Positions 50,632 through 57,777 of a stretch of DNA of 64,000 nt are shown here, piece after piece. The stretch lies in the NCBI RefSeq assembly GCF_002192695.1, contig NZ_MTLG01000125.1, forward strand, positions 368,384 to 432,383, in the 5' to 3' direction. The number at the start of each line of letters is the position of its first letter. Positions within the stretch are counted from its first letter, which is position 1. Both the position numbers and the translations under genes were made by a program. Origin of the DNA: Achromobacter xylosoxidans (lineage in GTDB: Bacteria; Pseudomonadota; Gammaproteobacteria; Burkholderiales; Burkholderiaceae_B). Below the pieces are notes generated by a model that worked only from the letters and a program-made list of their open reading frames with translations, searched no databases and was not told the origin of the DNA.

Positions 50632-51507
50632 ATGCAGGTCGTGTCCATCATTTCAACGAAGGGCGGCGTCGGCAAGACCACGACGGCCGCCAACCTGGGC
50701 GGGCTCGCCGCGGACGCGGGCCTGCGCGTGCTGCTGCTCGATCTCGACGTGCAGCCCACCTTGTCCTCCTACTACGAACTGACCCAGCGCGCGCCGGGCG
50801 GCATCTATGAGCTGTTGGCCTTCAACGAGCGCGACCTTGGCCAGCTCGTGTCCCGCACGATCATCGCGGGCCTGGACCTGGTGCTGTCCAACGACCACCG
50901 GGGCGAGCTGAACACGTTGTTGCTGCATGCGCCGGATGGCCGCCTGCGGTTGCGGCATCTGCTGCCAGCACTTGCTCCCCTCTACGACCTGGTGCTGATC
51001 GACACCCAGGGTGCGCGTTCCGTGCTGCTGGAGATGGCGGTGCTCGCCTCCGATCTCGCGCTGTCGCCCGTCACGCCGGAAATCCTCGCGGCACGCGAGC
51101 TGCGGCGCGGCACCATGCAGTTGCTCGAAGATATTGCGCCGTACCGGCACCTGGGTATCGAACCGCCGCCGCTGCACTTGCTCATCAACCGCGTCCACCC
51201 GGTGTCCGCCAACGCACGGCTGATCCAGCAGGCCCTGCGCGACCTGTTCCAGGACAGCGCCGGCATCCGCGTGCTCGCCACCGACGTGCCGGCCATAGAA
51301 GCGTATCCACGTGCCGCAACGCGCGGCCTGCCGGTGCATCGGGTCGAGCACCGCCAGCCGCCCGGCAGAGTCGCCCCTGCCGCGCTCGACACGATGCGCG
51401 CGCTCGCCAGCGAGTTGTTCCCGCAATGGCAGGACCGACTGGCTCAAGTATCCGGCCGCCCGCAGCGACCTCTTGATCCTGGGAGGCCCCATGGCGAACG
51501 CACATGA
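50632..51507 (+). CDS. parA: ParA-family ATPase of the ICE
   Basis: A 291-residue deviant-Walker ATPase: KGGVGKTTTAANLGGLAADA (Walker A with signature Lys) and LLLDLDVQPTLSSYYEL. Sits in the element's maintenance module with parB; in ICEclc the parA product together with Shi also arrests host cell division before transfer. GGAGAGCGCC precedes the ATG. The last 17 bases overlap the next small gene, so the two are coupled. The C-terminal 45 residues (about 245-291) are proline/arginine-rich. Confidence 0.92.
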   Translation: MQVVSIISTKGGVGKTTTAANLGGLAADAGLRVLLLDLDVQPTLSSYYELTQRAPGGIYELLAFNERDLGQLVSRTIIAGLDLVLSNDHRGELNTLLLHAPDGRLRLRHLLPALAPLYDLVLIDTQGARSVLLEMAVLASDLALSPVTPEILAARELRRGTMQLLEDIAPYRHLGIEPPPLHLLINRVHPVSANARLIQQALRDLFQDSAGIRVLATDVPAIEAYPRAATRGLPVHRVEHRQPPGRVAPAALDTMRALASELFPQWQDRLAQVSGRPQRPLDPGRPHGERT

Positions 51508-51760
51508 GCTGGCCCGCGGCCACAAGCGGCTGCGCGCCCTGATCGAGTTCGCGGTCGGTGAGGGCTGGCACGTCAAGCGCACGCCGGGCGGGCACCTCAA
51601 GTTCACCAAGGCCGGCTGCGCGGCGATCTACACGAGTTCGACAGCGAGTGACCACCGGGCCGAATTGAACGCCCGTGCGCAGATCCGCCGCGCCGAGCGA
51701 GAGGCCCGCATGGCGCCGGCCGGCGGTCGTGGGGACTGCGAGGGGTGCGGCCATGGCTGA
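51491..51760 (+). CDS. shi: Shi-like small protein (HicA-like fold signature)
   Basis: An 89-residue protein encoded between parA and parB, the position of shi in ICEclc, whose product acts with ParA to stop division of donor cells. The sequence has a short double-stranded-RNA-binding-like core, GWHVKRTPGGHLKFTKAG, recalling HicA-type mRNA interferases. A basic C-terminus follows (AQIRRAEREARMAPAGG). Name by synteny and size; the HicA resemblance is my reading of the motif. It overlaps parA by 17 and parB by 8 bases. Confidence 0.6.
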   Translation: MANAHELARGHKRLRALIEFAVGEGWHVKRTPGGHLKFTKAGCAAIYTSSTASDHRAELNARAQIRRAEREARMAPAGGRGDCEGCGHG

Positions 51761-53426
51761 CATGACCTCGCAGGACATGGCAGGCAAGCTGCTCGCGGCC
51801 GGCTTCGAGCGCAGCGGCCCAGCGGCTACGGCCTTGAGCGACCCGATCGCGGACACGCCCATGGTCGTGACGCTGGACCAGTTGCGGCCCTACGACCATG
51901 ACCCGCGCATGAAGCGCAACCCGGCTTACGAGGAAATCAAGGCGTCCATCCGCGAGCGCGGCCTGGACGCGGCGCCGGCTATCACGCGCCGGCCCGGCGG
52001 GGACCACTACATCATCCGCAACGGCGGCAACACGCGGCTGGCGATCCTGCGCGAACTCTGGTCGGAGACCAAGGAAGAACGCTTCTTCCGCATATCGTGT
52101 CTGTTCCGACCATGGCCGGAGCGCGGTGAAATCGTCGCGCTGACCGGGCATCTTGCCGAGAACGAACTGCGCGGCGGCCTCACGTTCATCGAGCGCGCGC
52201 TCGGCGTCGAGAAAGCACGGGAGTTCTACGAGCAGGAGAGCGGCGCCGCCCTGAGCCAGTCGGAACTGGCCCGCCGCCTGGCGGCCGATGGCTTCCCCGT
52301 CCAGCGGTCGCACATCACCCGCATGGCCGACGCGGTGCGCTACCTGCTGCCCGCCATTCCCACCGTGCTTTATGGCGGCCTTGGGCGCCACCAGGTCGAG
52401 CGGCTGTCGGTCATGCGCACGGCCTGCAAACGCACCTGGGAGCACTACGCCAAGGACCGCTCGCTGCCGCTGGACTTCGACAGCTTTTTTCAGGAGGTGC
52501 TGGCGCAGTTCGACACGCAGGGCGACGAGTTCGCGCCGCAGCGCGTGCAGGACGAGCTGATCGGCCAGATGTCCGAGCTGCTGGGCATCGGCTACGACGT
52601 GTTGGCGCTGGACCTGACCGAATCGGAAAGCCGCCACCGGGCGCTGGTCAGTGACCCGACGCCACCTGCGGCGCCGCCGGCGTTGCCTTCGCCCACCGCC
52701 GGCACGCCGCCTCCCCCGGGCGTAGCATCGTCCATCGCCAAGCCTGCAGCGGCGGCCAGTCCTCCACCCGCCAGCCCTCCGGCGTCCGAGCCCACCTTGC
52801 GCGAGGATACGGCCCGAGAGACGACAACGGAAAGCCCCGCGGCCGCACCAGGCGATCTGCTTCTCGAGCACATCGTCTCGCCGGCACCGACGACCGAACG
52901 GCTGCAGTCGATCCAGCGCATGGTTGCCGACCAGTTGGGCGATGCGCTGCCGCCCGACTTCTCGGCGAGCGTGCTGCAGTCCATCCCGGTGCAAGCCGGC
53001 GGGCTCTATCCGATCTCCGACGTCTGGTACATCGACGCCGGCCTGGACACGCCCGATCGGCTGCGCATCCACATCGCGCAGTTCGCGCGCGAGATCGCCG
53101 GGGAGGCAGCCCTGGACGAGTGCATCGAGGATCGCTCCGATGGCATCGGCTTCGTTTGCTGCGCGCCCGCCCATGCACCATCGCCGCTCGGCCGGGCGGT
53201 GCTGGCGCTGCTCATCACTCTGACGGGTCAGCCCACTGCTGAAGCGGGCGTGGATGGCGCGCAGCTCGCCGCCGACTTGCCAGCACTGCTGCACGGCCAG
53301 GGTCAACACCACGGCGACTGCACAAGGCGCTTGAGCGACACGGCGTTGGTCAAGCTATTTCGGCTGCTCCGCCTGGCCCGGCGTCTGCTGGACCTGGAAG
53401 CCGGCACCACGGCGCCCGGGACGTGA
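51753..53426 (+). CDS. parB: ParB-family protein of integrating conjugative elements
   Basis: A 557-residue ParB-like protein. The ParB/sulfiredoxin domain at about 40-135 shows TLDQLRPYDHDPRMKRNPAY and GDHYIIRNGGNTRLAILREL. A helix-turn-helix region follows (LSQSELARRLAADGFPVQRS). After a proline-rich linker (about 300-370) a C-terminal domain is typical of the ICE-specific ParB class (TIGR03764). The ATG at 51753 overlaps the small upstream gene. Role: maintenance or partition of the excised element with ParA. Confidence 0.9.
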   Translation: MADMTSQDMAGKLLAAGFERSGPAATALSDPIADTPMVVTLDQLRPYDHDPRMKRNPAYEEIKASIRERGLDAAPAITRRPGGDHYIIRNGGNTRLAILRELWSETKEERFFRISCLFRPWPERGEIVALTGHLAENELRGGLTFIERALGVEKAREFYEQESGAALSQSELARRLAADGFPVQRSHITRMADAVRYLLPAIPTVLYGGLGRHQVERLSVMRTACKRTWEHYAKDRSLPLDFDSFFQEVLAQFDTQGDEFAPQRVQDELIGQMSELLGIGYDVLALDLTESESRHRALVSDPTPPAAPPALPSPTAGTPPPPGVASSIAKPAAAASPPPASPPASEPTLREDTARETTTESPAAAPGDLLLEHIVSPAPTTERLQSIQRMVADQLGDALPPDFSASVLQSIPVQAGGLYPISDVWYIDAGLDTPDRLRIHIAQFAREIAGEAALDECIEDRSDGIGFVCCAPAHAPSPLGRAVLALLITLTGQPTAEAGVDGAQLAADLPALLHGQGQHHGDCTRRLSDTALVKLFRLLRLARRLLDLEAGTTAPGT

Positions 53427-53440
53427 GCGAGGGAGGCCGC

Positions 53441-54001
53441 ATGTCCACATCGCATCCGCTCAACCAGGCCGTGATTGCCCAGGCGCTGTATGACCTTCGC
53501 AACGGCCAACTGCGCCGCTGCAAGGCCATGGGCTTCGGCGAGGCCGAGCTGGATGCGCTCAAGCACCCCGCGCTGATCAGCGTGCTGGCCAACGCCAGCG
53601 TCTCGTGGTGCTCGGTCACGGTCAACCGCGAAGTGCTGCAGCGCCTGCTCAACCAGGCACAGGACGTGGAGAAGGAAATCGCCACGGTCGATCGCATGCT
53701 GCGGCTGGGGGCCAGCACGGAGATGGTCAGCCGCTTCTATGGCCTGACCCATCAGGAAGTCGCCCTGCGGCGGGAGATCCTCGGCCTGCCCAAGCGCAAG
53801 GGGCGCCACCCCGTCCTGGACGAGACCCAGGACACCGAACTGTGGCGGCAATGGAAAGCCGTGACCAGCAGCAGGAACGTCGATCTGGAGGACGAGACCT
53901 CGATTCTCGATGCGGCCATGGACCTGGCCGAGGGTATGTCACTGCCGCTCTCGGTGGTCTGGGCCGCGATCAGGAACTGGGTCGATCAGGGATTGGGCTA
54001 G
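53441..54001 (+). CDS. DUF2857 ICE protein
   Basis: A 186-residue protein of the DUF2857 family found in ICEs. It opens HPLNQAVIAQALYDLRNGQL and has STEMVSRFYGLTHQEVALRR, a helix-turn-helix-like stretch suggesting DNA binding. Function unknown. The ATG at 53441 follows a GGGAGG site; the GTG at 53423 would lie within parB. It sits between parB and the replication gene, matching related elements. Confidence 0.8.
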   Translation: MSTSHPLNQAVIAQALYDLRNGQLRRCKAMGFGEAELDALKHPALISVLANASVSWCSVTVNREVLQRLLNQAQDVEKEIATVDRMLRLGASTEMVSRFYGLTHQEVALRREILGLPKRKGRHPVLDETQDTELWRQWKAVTSSRNVDLEDETSILDAAMDLAEGMSLPLSVVWAAIRNWVDQGLG

Positions 54002-54004
54002 GCC

Positions 54005-55237
54005 ATGGCCGTGGACGACACCGCCCCACGAGCCCCGCGTCAAGGCCCCGTCGCACTCGCCGACCTGTTCGACGCTGCGCTGAAGGACCTCACGCCCAAT
54101 CCAAATCCCCGCGCGCCAGCGCCCATGGCAGTGCCCACGCCTGCCGCGTCCGGCGACGCCTTCCTATTCAGTGGCAATCGGCACGAGAGCGTGCCGCGGC
54201 GGCTGTTCCTCGACCGCCGCCTGACACCGCTGGAGCGCAACGCCTGGCAGGTGTTCCGGCTGATGCTCAACGACGACGGCGTCACGACGTTCCCGACCTA
54301 TGAGCAGTTGCGCCCATGGCTGGCGTCCATGCCCTGCGCGGGACAAGCCTCCCACGAGACCGTCGCGCGGGCGCTGACGCTGCTGCGCCTGACGCGCTGG
54401 CTGAGCCTCGTGCGACGACGGCGCGACCCCAAGACCGGCCGCATCCTCGGAAACCTCTACGTCCTGCACGACGAACCCCTGACACTGTTCGAGGCCATGC
54501 AGCTCGACGCCGACTACCTGGCCCTGGTCAGCCAGTCGCTGGGGCATTCCGCCAAGGCCGTCCAGGTGGTGGGACTCAACACCCTCCAGGAGATCGCGGA
54601 CGACCCGATGTTGTCCGGACGCACCTTGCCGTCGCGGCTGCAAGTGCTCGCCGAGCGCCTGGCCGACCAGGGCATCACCGCCACCGCAAGTTATCCACAG
54701 GAGGATGCGATCCACGATTCCGAAGAAGGGCCCGCCAGCCTTCTTCGGAATGGCGAACGCCCTTCTTCGGAATCCGAAGCAGGGCCGAAACCCGCGCCAG
54801 ACGGCGCTCTTCGGAATCCGAAGCAGGACCGTACAGTACGTAGTAGTCGTATTGATGAAGTACGTACTACCGCGCAGGCGCGCGCGCTGGGCGACCTGCA
54901 ATGGCCCAAGCGTTTCGCGGAACTGAAGGCGGAACAGCAAGCCGGCGCCAGGATGGCGTTGCAGCAAGTGGACGCTGCCCTGCGGCAGGCTGTGCTGGAC
55001 GAGTGGGCCGCACGGTGCGGCAAGCATGGCATCCGCAACCCCGCCGGGTACCTGTTCGGCATCATCCAGCGCGCCATGCGCGGCGAGTTCAATGCGTGGG
55101 CCAAGCAGACCAGCCCGGCAGCGCCAACACCATCGGCGGCGCGAGCGCCACCGCCCGAGCCGCCGCGCAACGTCGTGCCGCCCGCGGTGGCCCGGCAGCA
55201 CATCGAGCGCCTGCGCGATCTGCTGCGCAAATCCTGA
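54005..55237 (+). CDS. STY4528-type ICE replication protein
   Basis: A 410-residue protein of the STY4528 family, annotated in related islands as a pathogenicity-island replication protein. The N-terminal domain (about 50-170) holds SVPRRLFLDRRLTPLERNAW and ASHETVARALTLLRLTRWLS, a winged-helix-like replication initiator fold. The middle (about 225-285) is a low-complexity linker rich in Ser, Glu, Pro and Arg. The C-terminal domain is helical (GIRNPAGYLFGIIQRAMRGE). The linker is encoded by a repeat-rich stretch starting with a DnaA box, a possible origin. The coding strand remains open throughout. Confidence 0.82.
   Translation: MAVDDTAPRAPRQGPVALADLFDAALKDLTPNPNPRAPAPMAVPTPAASGDAFLFSGNRHESVPRRLFLDRRLTPLERNAWQVFRLMLNDDGVTTFPTYEQLRPWLASMPCAGQASHETVARALTLLRLTRWLSLVRRRRDPKTGRILGNLYVLHDEPLTLFEAMQLDADYLALVSQSLGHSAKAVQVVGLNTLQEIADDPMLSGRTLPSRLQVLAERLADQGITATASYPQEDAIHDSEEGPASLLRNGERPSSESEAGPKPAPDGALRNPKQDRTVRSSRIDEVRTTAQARALGDLQWPKRFAELKAEQQAGARMALQQVDAALRQAVLDEWAARCGKHGIRNPAGYLFGIIQRAMRGEFNAWAKQTSPAAPTPSAARAPPPEPPRNVVPPAVARQHIERLRDLLRKS
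54691..54870 (+). repeat. DnaA box plus iteron-like repeats inside the replication gene (candidate origin)
   Basis: TTATCCACA at 54691-54699 is a perfect DnaA box. It is followed by CCTTCTTCGGAAT at 54739 and 54761 and its exact complement ATTCCGAAGAAGG at 54717. The 20-mer TCTTCGGAATCCGAAGCAGG occurs twice, at 54764 and 54808, a 44-bp period. Then come two TACGTA-centred repeats (54836-54870). The stretch encodes a low-complexity linker, which fits DNA-level constraint. Confidence 0.6.
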
Positions 55238-55460
55238 GCGCAGGGCCTGGCAAGGCCATGAAGCAGACCTCCTTGGCGGTCGGCAGAAACGGTCCCCAGG
55301 GGACGGCTGTGTGGTGAAACGCCGGACGACGGCGCGACATGCTGCGCAAAACCTGAGTAGAGCGCCTGCAAGACCATGAAGCAGACCTCCATGGCGCTCA
55401 ACGGAACGGTCCCCTGGGGACGGCTGCGCGGCGAAGGATCGTGTCGAACGGCAGCGCGAC
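55221..55460 (+). repeat. 119-bp imperfect tandem duplication after the replication gene
   Basis: Copy 1 (55221-55339) begins at the last codons of the STY4528 gene (TGCTGCGCAAA, then CCTGAG). Copy 2 (55340-55458) begins with the same words and would code the end DMLRKT, mirroring DLLRKS. Conserved blocks are ATGAAGCAGACCTCC (55258 and 55376), TGGCG and GGTCCCC-N-GGGGACGGCTG. The start of a third copy is suggested near 55458. The remaining gap to 55656 shows no gene. Confidence 0.75.
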
Positions 55461-55656
55461 GTGCGGTGCAGTACGCATACCGTCAACGACCGAGGCACGG
55501 AGCGCCAACGTGAATGCTCCGGCCTCCAAGGGACCGTTGCGCGCTGCGCCGCCAGCGCGCATAGAACCGGGGGCCGGCTCATTTCGGTTTGTTGACTGAC
55601 TGCCTTCCGCTGCATGCGGATGCTGGCGGCTCCCTGTCCAACTGCGAGCGCTCACC

Positions 55657-56451
55657 ATGGCAACCAGCAACGAACCATTGCAACTCAACCTCGGCTCCCT
55701 GCGCAGCGCGATGTCGCTGACGCTGCACACGCATCACGCTTCCCGCATCTGGCACGGCCGCGCCGCCGCCGAAGGGCGACCCGGCATCGTCGGCCTGAAC
55801 GGCTACATCGCGGTGATGAATAAGATGAAGCGCGGCTCGGAGCAGGACGACCCCTACAGCGACTGGTGGATGCTGCGCATCGAGGACAAGCTCGACCAGA
55901 CCAGGACCACGCTGCAGACCTTGCGCAAACAAGTGGACCAGGCACTGGCGGGCGTGCCTGCGGCATTGAGCCTGGGCGAGAACCTCAACGTGCAGCCCGT
56001 CAAGCTGCCGCTGTTCGTCAATGCGCAGTTGGGCTTTGCCGCCGTCTATCTCCTGGCCGACTACGACGACATCGCGCGCAAGCTGATCCTCGCCCACCAC
56101 ACCGCGCTGATCGACCGCAGCACTTTGGAGCGCTGGCTCAACGAGGGCGCGCACGCGCTGCGCAGCCTGTTCTCGCTGGCCCAGCAGTACCGCTACTCGG
56201 GCTGCACCCGCGACGATTTCGCGGCGAAGAATGCCGCAGCGCGGGTCGCGCTGGAGAAGTTCGGCGAGTTGCCGCAGGACGTCCTCGAAGGCACGCGCCG
56301 CTCGACGTTTGCGCCACCCATGGTGCGCCGTGGTCTGCAACAGCGCGGTGAGAATCCTGCCGCAGCCGCTACCAGCGTCGATGGTGATGCGGCCGCTGCT
56401 GCCGACCCGTCCGAAGGCGCAGCCACTGCCGGCGAGGACGAATCCGCATGA
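55657..56451 (+). CDS. TIGR03761 / PFL_4669 family ICE protein
   Basis: A 264-residue protein of the integrating-conjugative-element family TIGR03761. Segments include LGSLRSAMSLTLHTHHASRI, WHGRAAAEGRPGIVGLNGYI, SDWWMLRIEDKLDQTRTTLQ and LAQQYRYSGCTRDDFAAKN. The C-terminal 40 residues are Ala/Glu-rich low complexity. Function unknown, but the gene is nearly always between the STY4528 and DUF3158 genes in this ICE class. It overlaps the next gene by four bases. Confidence 0.85.
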   Translation: MATSNEPLQLNLGSLRSAMSLTLHTHHASRIWHGRAAAEGRPGIVGLNGYIAVMNKMKRGSEQDDPYSDWWMLRIEDKLDQTRTTLQTLRKQVDQALAGVPAALSLGENLNVQPVKLPLFVNAQLGFAAVYLLADYDDIARKLILAHHTALIDRSTLERWLNEGAHALRSLFSLAQQYRYSGCTRDDFAAKNAAARVALEKFGELPQDVLEGTRRSTFAPPMVRRGLQQRGENPAAAATSVDGDAAAAADPSEGAATAGEDESA

Positions 56452-56975
56452 GCGATCTGAACCAGCCGACCCGCTACTTCCGGGGCCTGCAACAGGGAGC
56501 CTTCATGCGCCTGGAACACGCGGCCTCTCTAAAAGGCCTTTTAAAGCCTTTTAAAGGTAAAGGGGACTTGGAGGCCTGGGCCAGCCAGTGCTTCGCCATG
56601 CGCGACGAGTTGATCGGCCTGGCGCAGCGACAAGTGCTGCAACAGGCCGGTGGGCATCCCTTCCATCTGCTGCCCGTGGAACTGGCCCAGCAGACCACTG
56701 GCGCGGGAACGACGTTCCTGCGCTGGCGCAGGAACGACCGCTCGGCCATGGGCGTGGCCCTGTGGCAGGAGCTGATGGCGAGCACCAGCACGCCGGTCAA
56801 CCTGCTGGCCGACCTGCACGCGATCGAGCTGCAGCGCATCACGCTGAACATGCAGATCAGCCTGTTGCACACCCTGGGTAGGCAGGCCCAGGAGTGCGCC
56901 AGCAAGGCCGCCGAGGCGGAAGACGCCTACCTGCGCCGGCTCGCGTCCATACCCCCCGGAGTGCGCGATCGGTGA
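56448..56975 (+). CDS. inrR: DUF3158 protein, InrR-like
   Basis: A 175-residue DUF3158-family protein: TRYFRGLQQGAFMRLEHAAS, LLPVELAQQTTGAGTTFLRW and RITLNMQISLLHTLGRQAQE. Some members are called integrase regulator R; in ICEclc inrR lies directly before ssb and is needed for full integrase expression in the cells that become donors. Name by family and position (ssb is the next gene); direct proof is absent. Near the start the DNA has an AT-rich run of TTTTAAAG repeats (56531-56556) coding KGLLKPFKGKG. Confidence 0.65.
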   Translation: MSDLNQPTRYFRGLQQGAFMRLEHAASLKGLLKPFKGKGDLEAWASQCFAMRDELIGLAQRQVLQQAGGHPFHLLPVELAQQTTGAGTTFLRWRRNDRSAMGVALWQELMASTSTPVNLLADLHAIELQRITLNMQISLLHTLGRQAQECASKAAEAEDAYLRRLASIPPGVRDR

Positions 56976-57048
56976 TCGCGTCGGGCACCCCAGCACGCGC
57001 CCGACGCCGACATGGCACGGGTATTTCAACCACCAAGGAGATTGCACC

Positions 57049-57501
57049 ATGAGCACGCATTTTTCGGGCGAAGGCAACATCGGCTCGCCCCCCGAGTACC
57101 GGGAGTTCCCCAACGGCAACGACGAACCGCGGCGCTTGTTGCGGCTGAACGTGTATTTCGACAACCCCGTTCCCACCAAGGGCGGTGACTTCGAGGACCG
57201 CGGCGGCTTCTGGGCGCCGGTGGAAATCTGGCACCGCGACGCCGCACACTGGAAGGACCTTTACCAGAAGGGCATGCGCGTGCTGGTCGTCGGCCGCATG
57301 GAGCGCGAACCCTGGACCGACAACGAGGATCAGCCGCGCGAGACCTGGCAGATCAACGCGCGCAGCGTCGGCATCCTGCCGTTCCGCATCGAGTCCGTCG
57401 TTCTGAGCCCCAAATCGCAGGAGACCGCACAGGACGCGCAGCCCAAGCCCCAGGCCGCCCAGGAACCGGCAGCGTCGAAGGAGCCCAAGCGCAGGAAGTG
57501 A
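57049..57501 (+). CDS. ssb: ICE-encoded single-stranded DNA-binding protein
   Basis: A 150-residue SSB-type protein. An OB-fold covers about 25-120 (RRLLRLNVYFDNPVPTKGGD, FWAPVEIWHRDAAHWKDLYQ, LVVGRMEREPWTDNE) and a Pro/Gln/Glu-rich tail follows, ending KEPKRRK. The acidic tip of housekeeping SSB is missing, so it may have different partners. AAGGAG precedes the ATG. Probably used to protect single-stranded element DNA in transfer or replication with the topoisomerase encoded next. Confidence 0.85.
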   Translation: MSTHFSGEGNIGSPPEYREFPNGNDEPRRLLRLNVYFDNPVPTKGGDFEDRGGFWAPVEIWHRDAAHWKDLYQKGMRVLVVGRMEREPWTDNEDQPRETWQINARSVGILPFRIESVVLSPKSQETAQDAQPKPQAAQEPAASKEPKRRK

Positions 57502-57549
57502 TCCGGCGTGGGGGCGGCCGCAGTACGTTGCCGCCCCCCATGTCCTCGC

Positions 57550-57572
57550 GAGCTATCCCCAGGGGATAGCTC
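57550..57572. promoter_or_regulatory. Palindrome between ssb and topB
   Basis: GAGCTATCCCC and GGGGATAGCTC are 11-bp perfect arms around a single A, 48 bp after ssb and 205 bp before topB. With no U-tract, it is more likely a protein-binding site than a terminator. The 276-bp gap holds no other feature I can support. Confidence 0.45.
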
Positions 57573-57777
57573 CATCAGCGTCCACCGGCTTCCGCGCGCT
57601 CCCGAACATCGCGGCTCCCGGCTCGCACACCGCCGGCCGCACGCCATCCCGCCCAAGCCGTTCCATCGGCGTGAAAGCGGTCGCTGCCGCATGCAGCTTG
57701 TTTGCTGCTGCCCCAACAGGCGCTCGGCATCCTCGATCCCAGCAACTCCATGAACAACGGGAAGCGGATGGACGGAC

